Below, piece after piece: positions 24,541-36,390 of a stretch of 64,000 nt of DNA. Location: positions 23,245,786-23,309,785 of the forward strand of contig QCXZ01000041.1 in the NCBI GenBank assembly GCA_025024175.1. Reading direction: 5' to 3'. Position 1 is the first letter of the stretch; every line of letters begins with the position of its first letter. The notes beneath the pieces are model-generated. The model had not been told where the DNA came from and did not search any database. It worked only from the letters and a program-made list of their open reading frames with translations. Position numbers and translations under genes: made by a program. This DNA comes from Rhyzopertha dominica. Taxonomy: Eukaryota > Arthropoda > Insecta > Coleoptera > Bostrichidae.

Positions 24541-26234
24541 GGTTTATCTGTCATTCACGAGAAATACAGCCAATAAAATGATCAGAATGTATCTAATTAT
24601 CAAAATTGAAACACGCAATAGTCAACTACTCGATTTTTGGTTTGCCATTGAGCTTTAACTGCAACCACTACAGTACTGTAATTACAGCTGTTTGTAACCA
24701 ACCACAAATTAGCGCATGGAAATGGTAGAATGAGCACTAGCAGCTAATAGAAAGATAATCAGACCTACTAAACGTCATGCATTAAACATATTTGTCCCTG
24801 TTGTACAATTTTCTTGATTTTTGTCTCTATAGTCACGTTAGTGTGCTCGGAAACACCACGTCTTGTAGCACGCACCAATGGGGTTGTTGCCCTTGACAGT
24901 AAATCGTTATTATAATAAATGTACGACTTTGCTTGGACCTAATGAAGTTAGAAACTGGCAATAGAAAAAATATTTTTAATGTTTTTGTATCTTATTTTTA
25001 CCTTTAAAGGTTTACCGCCAAATTCAAATATTTCGTGATACGTCACCGTTCCTGGAGACGCACTTCGCTATTGCGCCGATGCGCCGGGTGCCATATTGCA
25101 TGCTTAACACCTTTGTCGCTGTTGAACACGCGTGTGTTCTGTGGTTCTGTGCCTTTGTACCTTTGTTTACGTTTTGGTTTGAGAACGGAGGAAGCGTTAA
25201 AGTTTTGTTTTTATTTACTTAGTACGTTGTTGTTCAAACATAGACTGTGCAAGATTATGTGAAGGGATCTTCGAACAATTTACCAAAAATTGACTTACAC
25301 ATGACTGACGAATTTTACATGAATGGAAACTCGTGTGGCCAGATCGTTCGATTTTACGCAAATTAGGCGATTTTGCTATTTAAAGGTTGCGACTTGAATA
25401 AAATGATGTAATGGCAGCTATACATGCTGTAACTCAGGTTTAAACAAGTTTATCTACTTAATAAATAGTTGTTCCAGTTTTAATATCACTTGAAATATGA
25501 ACTTATCCTTCGGCTGCCATAAAATGAATTATGTTTGCGATATATCCGCTGCAAGTTAAAATTTTAATTTAATACATTTTACGTTTTAATATTTACAGTG
25601 AAAACGACTAACAACGAATCGCGTTTAACACATCCATTCGCGTGTAGGTTTTTATAATTCACAATTACGATTGCGAGTTTGGAATGAAATGGCAACGCTG
25701 CTGCGACTTCGATTTCAGAAACTTCATCTCGGCCGACAGGAATTCCAGGATCAGAAAATGGCGTGGCAACATCACATAGTTACACCGCAAAAAGCGCGCC
25801 AGGGAACGCTGACGTCAGAGATTCAAACTTTAAACATAAACAATCTTTTTTAAGCCTTAACTAAGCGCTTTGCAAAAAATAAAAATAACAGGGGCCTATA
25901 TTTTTTCATGTAGATTCATATTCTGCAATAAAAAAAATGGGGGCAACAGGCCCATTGTGTCAACCCTATACATCTGTTATTGTAACGCAAATACTTGTAA
26001 CTGTTACCAAGACTGATGTGAGTATAAATGCATATTTATTCTAACAGTAAAAGTTTATTGTCAAATACTATTACGTAGATACATTTATTTTATCACCTTT
26101 TTCTTCTACTTATCATATCCCTTTCAACTAACTTTCGATCACCACTAGTTTCAGTCTTAGATGGCAACATTATTATATTGACCACAACTAAAACAGCAAG
26201 ACGAATAATTTTGTACTGTGCTAGTAGAAAAGTA

Positions 26235-26287
26235 GATGGCAGTGCCATCTGTCAGCTATAAACTGACACGATGACAAAGCCACCTAG
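26235..26287. repeat. Second copy of the miniature hairpin element
   Basis: This 53-bp stretch, from GATGGCAGTGCCATCTGTCA to GACAAAGCCACCTAG, matches the reverse complement of 29838-29890 at 47 of 53 bases by eye. Five of the six differences lie in the loops. The outer arms have diverged more. Confidence 0.75.
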
Positions 26288-26400
26288 CCGCCTTATATGA
26301 AACTAGTTCCTAAAGAAAGTGATATGTATTCCGCAAAATCGGCATGCACCTGCATACCTATCGCACGGCATATTTTGCTTTCGGGTGCTGTATTTCTTAC

Positions 26401-26415
26401 TATATATATATATAT
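26401..26415 (+). repeat. (TA)n microsatellite
   Basis: About seven TA units. Confidence 0.85.
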
Positions 26416-27758
26416 GTGTATGACGTGTAAATCATCGGAATAAACATCTTTTTTTATCATTGCTACTTCATTTTCAGGTATATGAATAGGCTGACTTTAG
26501 TTGACCTAACGTTATTTGCATAAACATACAGATAATTCAATAAGTACAAATCCTTGTCTGTAAGTAGGAACTAATGGGGTTGCGTTCGAACTGGCTAGGT
26601 CGGGTTTTTCGGTTTAGAACCGGGGAAAGTTATATGAAACGAGGCACAATGTTACTACCTAAATGCATTACAAACGCATTCTAATGCATTTAAGCACAGA
26701 GCTTATTGCCCATAATGACTTTCAAGAATCTATCGGTTAACGACGAAATTATGTATACCCACACTCTAGTCACTGTCATATCCAACTACGAAGGATTTTT
26801 TCAACACAATGAATTCGCAAACGAACAAAGCTGTTGTAGCATTTTTTGCTAGCAAAATACCCGCATAATTGACAGCAGACGACGTGATAGAATAAAATTT
26901 GACGTGTAAATGAATAACTGATATGATCGCAGNTGACACTGTAATAAATCTTGTGAAAGAGTNCTGAAATTTAAGCCGAAGTCATGTGGATCATTTAAAA
27001 TAATAAGAGGGCGCATGCAGGACATGTATTTTCTCTTGCATTGAACCGATACATTTTAACTTAAGGTTAGAAAGGTGAATATAAGTCAGCAGCAATATGA
27101 AAAAGTGGACATCAATGGAGTCTGAAATATCTTTCACATTAATATATTGCAGGCAGAAAAAGGCCAAGCGGTAAAAAAATAGCTCAAAAACAAAGAAAAA
27201 GCCGACCAGGGCAACTATGAGACAAAACAGATTGTGCAAAATAAGGGGCAATTTGAAATATTACTAAATCGTATTCTCAACGTACGTTAGAGTAACTGAA
27301 AACGAATATACCATAGAGCAACTCCGAGAGTTGTGCTCCGAGAGAACAAAATCGTGTCTCGAGCGAAATATAAGAGTATTTTCTATAATTTGTAAAGTCA
27401 GCATTAAAAGAAGAAATGAATATAGGTATCTTCTCACCAGTTCGGTGGGTTGTTCTCGGTTACATCGCTGAAACCATAATACTACGAATAATCCAAGAGC
27501 ACAGTAAATAATTTTTAACGCGACGTCCAAAACGAATGGATCGATAATTCAGAATACATCGCATGACAATTCTTCATTACAGTCCCGGTGAATGCGCCAT
27601 TATGCCGTGTAGCACAATGTAGCCATTATGAATACACCCGATTATGTTTAGGCAACCGCGAGTGCTTGCTCGTTTTGAGCGGTATTTAAGTCGGGGCCGC
27701 ACGTATCCGTTTCAATTTGGCCGATGATTAATGGAGGTAACGACAGGAGAGTACTTAC

Positions 27759-27833
27759 ACATATTTCTTTCTCTTCGCACATGGCTCCCCATACTTGGAA
27801 GTTGGATTGCAGCAGTTCGCAGTTCTCCCAGCA
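27759..27833 (-). CDS. Internal coding exon: cysteine-rich segment of anosmin-like membrane protein
   Basis: This 75-bp exon encodes 25 residues, begins and ends in phase 0, and is read on the minus strand. It follows a pyrimidine-rich acceptor (tttcttgtttcag) and ends at a consensus donor (TGT|GTAAGT). The peptide starts CWENC and ends CEEKEIC. Joined to the next exon it gives the spacing C-x3-C, thirteen residues, C-x5-C-x3-C-x3-C. Human anosmin-1 has a related N-terminal pattern (C-x3-C, then C-x5-C-x2-C-x3-C). The cysteines imply an extracellular, disulfide-bonded fold. The peptide has no start codon or signal peptide of its own, so at least one upstream exon is missing. Family assignment rests on spacing only; the splice sites and phase are directly visible. 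Confidence 0.78.
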
Positions 27834-29817
27834 CTGAAACAAGAAACAGTTGGTGAAAAATGTGCCGAACAGCTGTAAGTATAATGCATTTTATGGCGAT
27901 GACTGAAACGCACACCATTTGGTCTAGAATATGGCAACATTTGGAAATCAAAGGTAGTATGAGCTCATTCAACTTCCGAATTATAGCATTTGATTTACCT
28001 AGTACGACTAAAACTAACTAACTGACTAGGAGTACAGAGTACAACAAATTCAGCAGAATACTGGTTGCTTGCGGTTAACAAACACTCTCCGTATGACGTA
28101 ACCTGCGCTCATCTATGTTTCACCCATATGCGCAATACCAAGCGATGCAGGTACATTATACAGTGCTTGAAAGATAAATGTTGGTACACAGCGAATGCAT
28201 TCCTGGTAGTTTGAAAGAATGCAATTTCGTTTATTATTAATTAATACATTGCTTTAAGAAGAGCACCGGATAGTCAACATGCTTTAGGAAACCGTTCGCA
28301 AGTCTTTCTGAAAACTAAACTTCGTCCATCTTCTAACAAAAAGGCTGTTGTTCATTACTACTTGAATGTATGCATCTTAGTAATTACATAGAATAATACT
28401 TTACAACGCAGGAAAGTAGGTATTACGTATTGACTTCAGATGCGGCTAGGTGACTGCCAAGTACTTATTTACATATTATTAGAATGAAAAAAGTCGGTCA
28501 AATAAATTGATTTCGCATTAGTGAACACGCTTAATGCGTTTGAGTTTAGCTCGTTTCCTTTTTTAACAAATATTAGTTGTAATGCATTGTAACTAGAAGT
28601 CAACAGAAGAAGATTACTTTCGAACATGCCTATAATTCCGGAAATAGTTGACTAGTTGGTAAATACCGAACATTTCTGTACCGAAACAATTTCTAAGTAG
28701 CCGCTGGTGCTCGGCATTGCTTTAAAAATAAACAACACTCTGCCCACTGGTCTGCCGAAACGATTAAATAAACAAGCGGTCACGAAGCAGATCCAAATTT
28801 TTTCGCAACATGTGTTTCGCCGTCTTTTTGCTCCCGGATTAAACCAAGTGAAACAGACGGAATTAGCGTTGGTGGCGAAGAGATCACAAACCGTTTGCGA
28901 GAGAGCCTGTTCGATTCTAGCAGAAAAGCAACGACCAGTTTCAAAGAACTTAGAGAAACGTTTTGCTAATGATTAAACAAAATACTGCACTCGTGGAAGA
29001 AGTTTAATCGAAAAACGAGCAAATGAGGTAAATGTTGAATTGGATACATTGTTTGTGAATATAAGCCTATTACAGAAGTAAACAAAATGCATTTAATGAA
29101 ATTGAAAAACATTTTTGTAGTTTTAGTACAGATAAAATTCATTAACTGGAACACACTTACAGACGGCTTACTGTATATAAGAAAGGAAGTATGACATTTA
29201 TCATCAGTACATAATTACAGTGTATTAAAAACAGGGTATTAAATAATATTTCATAGCCACTTACGTGAATGCGATAAGGATTATTATATGGAAAATTAGT
29301 AGCCTACATCGGGAATTATATAGGAGCTATTAATTATAATAACACATTATGTTAGGGAACATAGATAGTACACAATGTGTATCCCACGAAATTTGAACCA
29401 ACCTCAATAACACGGGATATTCCAATGTTTGCAAATATTATCTCTTAGGTAGGTACATTTCGAAAGAAGTTTAAGCAATCTCTGCACTCTTTTTTTACTA
29501 GGTACTCTGTTTATAGAAAATAGCAGACTGTGATTAAAAAAAGAATTTTAGATTTAGCGTGCGNTTAATTGNACCGCTCAAAGCTACTAGCCTGCCACTG
29601 CTGTGTAATGAGCATAATAAACTTCGTTGCCTAGAAATTACTAGTATCATTATATTAAAATGCATGTCTATGCTGTGCTGCCTGCACTGCAACCAACTGC
29701 AGATAGATCTATTTAGCTATCATTATAGCTAATCAATACAATTCAGCTCTAGTGCAGACAGCACGGCATAGAATTGGTTTTGTCTATACCTATACCAAAG
29801 GCTTGGTATGATGTAAG

Positions 29818-29900
29818 TAGGAATTTAGATGGCAATGCTAGGTGGCTTTGTCATCATGTCAGTGTAATGCTGACAGATGGCATAGCCATCTAAATTCCTA
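29818..29900. mobile_element. 83-bp miniature inverted-repeat element
   Basis: It begins TAGGAATTTAGATGGC and ends with the exact reverse complement GCCATCTAAATTCCTA (16-bp ends). The interior holds two smaller stem-loops with stems GATGGC/GCCATC and CTGACA/TGTCAG. It matches the sequence at 26235-26287 in the opposite orientation. Confidence 0.8.
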
Positions 29901-30307
29901 ATATATTTATAGACAACTACAATATAAAAGAATCGTTGGCATAAGCTGGTTTTGTACTGGGCCTGCTTCAGTTGTTCGACATACAAAACGGCGCCATAAG
30001 CCTCTATGCTGTCAGCACTAATCGACACTGGTCACTAAAATACAACTAAGAATCGCATGCTAAATGTAGGTTGCTTTTTTAATATTTCGAAATTGCCTAG
30101 GCTATTTCAAAAGATCGATAAAACTATTGAAAATAAAAATAGGTGAGCCATTATGCTATTTGGGATTTGCTGTCAAAATGGAATCATAAATGCACCGAAT
30201 TAGAAAATTGTCTTGCACAAGAAAGCTCCTTTACTGTACAGTCAGGTTCGAAGGCAAATTGCAGTAATATAATTATTCATATCAAGAAAACTGGATTAAA
30301 GATTATT

Positions 30308-30485
30308 AAATCGATATAAGTATTCAACACATGTATTATATATAAGTATTAGGTTTAAGTATTTGATAACAAGTATTTGGTACACATATTCAATACATGC
30401 GTTCGATATAAGTATTCGATAAATCTATTCGATGCATGTATTCGATATAATATGTATTCGATGATGCATGTTTTCGATACCTTTT
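30308..30485. repeat. Degenerate tandem repeat around GTATTCGATA
   Basis: More than ten imperfect copies of a 12-15 bp unit close to ATACATGTATTCGATATAAG follow one another. They include ATAAGTATTAGG, AAGTATTTGATA, GTATTTGGTACACAT, ATTCGATGCATGTATTCGAT and TGTTTTCGATACC. The unit is AT-rich and partly palindromic. Confidence 0.65.
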
Positions 30486-33400
30486 TAAAATTATTGCAAT
30501 TTGCACAACTCTTGTAATAAAAAATTGACTGTAGCACACCGCATCAGCACTTCAATCTTCCTGGATATTCTGACAGTAGCAACTGATGTTCTATTCGTTG
30601 CGCGAATCCCAATATTAGAATAGCTCTCATTGTAACTCAAATTATACATTAAGGTTTATGATACCGTTAAGTATTCTCTCAGCAGGTTCGAACCCCTGCC
30701 TCCATGTTTACACCTTAACCCTACCTTTGCATCATTAAAGAGGTCTGTCTTGAATCTCTGTAAGAGGATATTACTAATGTTATAAAATTACTCGTAATCC
30801 TTTTAATGACAAATACATACAGATTTTGTAAAAGTTTATGCTAAGACTTAGTCTTTAGATGCTGAGGTTCATTTTCGTGCTTTTAATGATCCCAACAGAT
30901 TTTGAGATGTTGGGCTCTTTAAACTAAGCATCTTTAGTTAACCTTTCCTTCTCTTTGTTGAATGTTGTGTAATATTGTTAATGCACGTAGGGTTATAAAT
31001 ATGAATCTCCTTCGGATAAAAGAACTGTGTATATTTTTCTCTCTATAACAAGTAACTTGAGTCTAATAGGATCTTGTATATTGCTGATTCATAGGTTTAT
31101 TTCTACTAATGTCTGCCCTATAGTTACGTTAGCACCTTCAGGTATTTGCTGTATTTCGTGTTTGTTGAAAATCATTACTTATTGATTAAATTTACATCAT
31201 CACCTACGTTTTCTTATTCCTTTAGGGAGAGCGAACTTTTTCTATGGGCGATTACATATACTACTTAACAATAATACAAGCGTTGGATAGCATAGGTCTT
31301 GAGACACTCTTCTGTAGCTATAATATTAAACAATTTTTCTATAGCGAAAGCTTGGAAAAAATCCACAAAATTCATGAAGAAAGCTGACTTATCTCCTATT
31401 GCTTTTTCAATTCTATTGCTTGAGTAATTACTCTATAGTATATATAGTATATTGTACTACATCTGTTGCTCCTAAACCATTATTTCATTTGTAAAAATTC
31501 AAAAAGCATCCGTTTTTCTTACATACCCGAAAGCCTATGTTTGAAATTAATGTAATAATTAATAATAGTTATACTATTTAATGGGTTTCGTCGTCTTATA
31601 ATACGGTGTGGTATCAATGAATCTCGAAGCGCACTACTTTGATAACAGTGCGATAATTATTGTCTTATCTTCTTAAGCATACTCTCTTAACCAAATTGTT
31701 AAGATTTCTCTTAACACAATAATAAACATAAATTTCCTTTCTAACATATCGGTAAACAACGGGAGAAAAACCAGCTCGAGCTTCATTGTCTAACTTTTAG
31801 CGAATCACATATTTCAGTTCCCCATCCTCCTCATATACAATGCCAAATCACAGTGTGTTGCCTCCTGTCAAAAACAATATCACGCCACTGCATTTCATTC
31901 ATTCAATACCAATAGTATCTTTTCACCCCGTCACGAGCTGTGTCGCCGTTGACAAGATGAAAGACTTCTCCCTGAGCGACAAACGGAATCACCGCGTCAC
32001 GATGCTCAGCTATTAACCGAGATGATACGGTACAAACAGGTGACCTCGCCTGTGCGGTATCGACCGCCATTAGGAAGATGAAATTGCGTTACATATCTAA
32101 TGACCATCCTGGTGCGGGATAACTCATTTCCCTCATCTAAATTGTGATCGTAATAACAGCGCCAGTGACATTCGTTTTGTAATCCCGGATCCCGTGCGGG
32201 GACCGGAGGCAAACAGGTATTCCATGTATATGATTATGATTACGAGTATTACACATGGCATTGTCGTCCAGTTAGATCGCTTTGTAGAGATAATGGGAGG
32301 ACTTACGCGGCTCGACGTGATTTGAGATAACATGGTTATTGAGCATGGCAACGGGTGTCGTATTCGGTCACATAGGAGTTCTATTAGATGTGCAATTAAA
32401 ACAAGTAAATGTATGTAAAAATTATTATCCTTAAATTAACACAATTTTTCCCCGTAGCGTTTTCTTTTAGGCGGATTAGCTAGGTCTTCAAAGCTAACAT
32501 ATTATAATTTTTATTACTCGATCACATTTAGGTTAATGCACGTCAAGTTACTTTCGACAATATACACGCAATGTTAGAATCGAGTTACCCAACTACTTAT
32601 GAGATTAAACCGCTCAGACGCTCTTGCCATAATACGAACCTCATCCGATATTTCTCGTTAACATCAAATTATCTCGCTGGAAACAGAGTCCGAAAGAGGT
32701 ACAAGATGTAACAAATAAGTCTAACAGACATAATTTCGTCATTTCGTATTGATACAGATCATCACTGCATTTAATTTTACTGCATTAGTAAGAGATGACG
32801 TCTTGCAATCAGTACAAACTTTAACGAAACGTTAAACAAGGAACATTATTAAGAACATAACAAAATTTAAAATATAAAGATGTTTAAAGATAAAGTTTCA
32901 TATTTCTTTTCCACTAATCGCAGTAATCCGTGTAACCATTACAATTAGCTTAATATTCTCAAGAACTACACAAATAACGTGTCATTAACATAGGAACTTG
33001 TTATTTTGCCATAAGAAATGATTTACAAGAGTCTAAACGATTTTGGCAAATCGCAATACGGTTGCTAAATGATCGAAGCTCTTGTTGACGTCGCAGCTCG
33101 TATCACGTGACCCGCCCAGCACGCGCAACAGGATAATAAAACGCACCGCCTGTTTCTGCTTGGTTGTTAGACACGGGTAGCATTAAACAACTTTTAATCT
33201 CCTTTCTTTTTTCTTCGGTACAGTAACAAACTTCTTACTCCCAGAGGCGCCACACGCCACTTATCTTCAAGTTTCTCTGTCATTACGTTGACCATCAAGC
33301 AATATTATTAAATATTACTCCTGTCTAACACTCAGCACTTACTCAAATAATCGGTAGTTTTTACTTTAGCCTATTGTTTGTTACAAGCGAAAATCACAGA

Positions 33401-34539
33401 AACCTACGAAAACAAATCAACTTCAATGTGTCACCAGGGTTGCCAGATTTGTATGAATGATCGTCTCTAATTAAACTACTCCCAAAAATAGCGTCCACAT
33501 GGCCCTAGTTACCAACATGACGTCGCTACCAAACCCTATTTCCATATGAGCACTAATAAACGTTTAATCCAAAAATTTCCTTTAACATTTGTCATTTATT
33601 TAAAAATGTTTGCAAGGCTGCTACTCTAGATCACAAATACAGAGGTGCCCGCCGCTAATCCAACTTTTGAACCAGCATACACCGGGGTGAGTCTAATATT
33701 AGAATGTATACCACGAACAGCAACAATGATATTTTAATTTTGTCTACAGTTGTTTTTGAGTACCACATCATATTATTTATAAATAGACCTTAAGTAATTC
33801 TAACTTGAGCCTCTTATTTGAAACTAGCGTTTATTCTGGCATTTCCGTCAAACAAATCCTTTTGATCGCAGTATAAGCTGGAAGTAATTGCCTTTATTCT
33901 TCATATTACATCAAAATCATCTATCTTATCGCTACATGATAATGTTGGTCTTTTCTTGCCTGCAGATTTAAAAACTGTTTGAGGAATTCGGTTTATTAAA
34001 ATTTTTCTTCCTATATTCTCAATTGCACTCTCCAAGGTTCCAATTTATATACGGCACATCCTATACGATGTTCACTAAGTACTTTTAAACGTCTTCTATC
34101 TAGTAATCGNGCGTTCACGCAGATTTTGTGGTCGCAGTTGATTCTGGGTTAGTTGGCCGTGGTGGTGGCGATTTCATTTTCTTTAATGTTTCGCCCACTG
34201 CTGTGGTAAGCATCTTCAGAGTTGTGGTCGTGGTCGAGGACGTAGCTATTTCCATCTAAACGCAGACTGTTTAGTTTTAGTTAATTTATATTAAGTCTTT
34301 AATTAATGTGCATGAAATAAATGATAGGCCCGACTAAAAAAGTATTTCGTACGTTTGGGAAATTTTACCACACGGGCGAGAATAAAAAGCTTCACTCATT
34401 TTTCTTTGCAGGGAGATGTACAAAGGCAGCTCCATTTGCTTGCGCGTTTGTATACAAAATTTAAAGCGACCAACTTCGTAATTTGCAGGAAGCCAACGTA
34501 TATGAAATAGAAACGGCATAATAATTGACAAAGGACTGC

Positions 34540-34740
34540 TGTGCAGCTCGGTTCATTGTTGCATCCTGCACCACTTGTTCGAGGTAATTCGCTAATAACA
34601 GTCGGGAATTTATTAGTTTGCAGAAACGTCGCACTCATAGCAAAAATCCCGCCACTGCATCCATTACCTCGCGTAACGGCTAATTACCTCCAGCGAGCTG
34701 GAGAATTTACCCCCGCACCAGTGAGCGATTGTTGTCCGTA
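34540..34740. promoter_or_regulatory. Candidate regulatory patch
   Basis: A compact GC-richer block with CATTACCTCGCGTAACGGCT and several TAATTAC or CTAATAA cores. It is open on both strands for about 65 codons without recognisable protein content, so a non-coding element is the better reading. Confidence 0.35.
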
Positions 34741-34846
34741 AATTAGATAAAAACAAAATTATTCCGGGCAGGTAGTGTTTAGTTATTTTATAGTCTACGC
34801 AATAATAACAGGCCTGCTCAGACACTCTGACGCGACATAAATCATA

Positions 34847-34866
34847 GTGTGCATGTGTGTGTGTGC
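34847..34866 (+). repeat. (GT)n microsatellite
   Basis: GT run with interruptions. Confidence 0.8.
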
Positions 34867-35224
34867 TGCCTGCAATTCTACAGGAACGGGCTAGGATCGA
34901 TTCGAGTCTTCTGTGATCTGATCAGTATTATAACGATCTTTTTCCTTGTGTTTGTCTCATTTATAAAATCGTGGACAAAATGCCACAGTCGTAGAAATCT
35001 GGAATTATCGAGAATATAGTCAATTAAATAGAAGATGATGAAGGCAAAATCGGAGAAAAAGAACGTGAAAACAATATTGAACCAGTTGTTGTTAATCTAG
35101 ATGTACATATAGTGTGCTTGTTAAATGAAGAGTTAGCTAGCACTTTTATGTAGATGCTAATAAAAAAATAGTAACGTCATTATTTTACATACCAGTAACA
35201 TGTCTACAAAAAAATAAACCTGAA

Positions 35225-35303
35225 ATAAGATAATATATTTTCGGAAAGATCGCTGTCTCTTGAAAACACTGACAGCGATCTTTCCGAAAATATATTATCT
35301 TAT
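35225..35303. repeat. Perfect 33-bp inverted repeat (hairpin)
   Basis: The left arm 35225-35257 (ending TTTCGGAAAGATCGCTGTC) is exactly complementary to 35271-35303. The loop is 13 bases. No coding sequence or terminator context is present. The perfect match suggests recent origin or selection. Confidence 0.92.
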
Positions 35304-36390
35304 ATTATGGACGCTGAAAGCATTCACCCACGTATAAACTTGAAATGTTTAATTACAGGCGAAATCGTCAAAGAATGGGGGCATAATGTTCTAGTTTTAT
35401 TACTCTTATGTGATTAAACCTACTGAATAATTTGTCCTAGCTGAAAAAACTGATCTGACGCAAAACATCTAAAAATTAGTAAGGAACCGATAGTGATCAT
35501 TACTGAATAAATAAAAAAACCGCAACGTGCTGAAACAAGAATAAAGAACATACCTATAGAAAAAATCCAACAATATTGATATCACTTTGTCAATGAATTT
35601 ATAATTAATTTGTATGCTAAAAGTTCTACTGAGGTATAATTGCCATCGTCTAAGTATATTCAATTTTGTTTTAATAAAATACAAGTAACATATTAATTTT
35701 TATATTTGCTAAGTACTAAAGATAAACAGCCTGTTTTACATCGCTCTGCAATGCCAACAGTGGACCTCTGTAAACTGTTTAAAAGAATACTTTTTCTTTG
35801 TGCACTTATATATTTAACTGTACACAGTATATTGTGTGGGTAACTACTGAGGGAATGAGGAGATGGAACGAGCTTGAAGTTACCGTGCGAGCAAAATAGG
35901 CGTGACTGAACAGCCGTAAAAAATACTGTTTTGAAAAACCAGTTTTCTTTACTGCACGTGCATTTTCGACTATTGTCTCATTTTACAAAATTCGTATATG
36001 AATGGTGGATCCACAATCAACTGTGAATTACAATCAATTGCTCGCTTGTGCCAAACTTGCTACAGAGCTTTCCGACTTCATTATCGAACTAGGGCGCAAA
36101 GTAAGCGCTTTTCTTACTAATGACGGGAGATTGACTGTTTTGCCATCTGCTGATAAAATATTTCTGAAACTGTATTAGTAGATATTACTTCTATAGTAAA
36201 CCGGATAAATTAACTAACATTGTCGATTAGATAAACTTCCAAGGAAATTCATGAAAATACATATTTCTGAACCAACTTGTATACGGGAAATAAAGAAGCT
36301 CAAAGGGGCAATATAAAATCTCACGCATAAGCTTCTCAAAGACAAAAAGCTTTGTAAATACAGCTTGAACCAGGTATTTCTTTGAATATA

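Larger units (their letters stand above)
18446..27758 (-). other. Intron of the membrane-protein gene (9.3 kb)
   Basis: It is bounded by GTAAGT at 27758 and TTTGCAG at 18446. It is mostly AT-rich with no recognisable gene. It holds one copy of a dispersed repeat (20419-20665), CA and TA microsatellites, a 53-bp hairpin sequence (26235-26287) and GC-richer patches at about 20870-21220 and 23940-24540 that are candidate intronic regulatory elements. Confidence 0.7.
27834..36390. other. Upstream intron or intergenic region
   Basis: It lies 5' of the first recognised exon. I looked for a minus-strand signal-peptide exon ending in a phase-0 donor and found none that is convincing. It contains the miniature element at 29818, the tandem repeat at 30308, the hairpin at 35225 and the patch at 34540. 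Confidence 0.45.

Noticed and set aside
30675..30715. GCAGGTTCGAACCCCTGCC, resembling a tRNA T-arm and B box
   Set aside because: No A box, anticodon arm or acceptor stem on either strand at the right distance.
33425..33460. CAGGGTTGCCAGATTTG, resembling a hAT end
   Set aside because: No inverted partner or 8-bp duplication was found at a reasonable distance.
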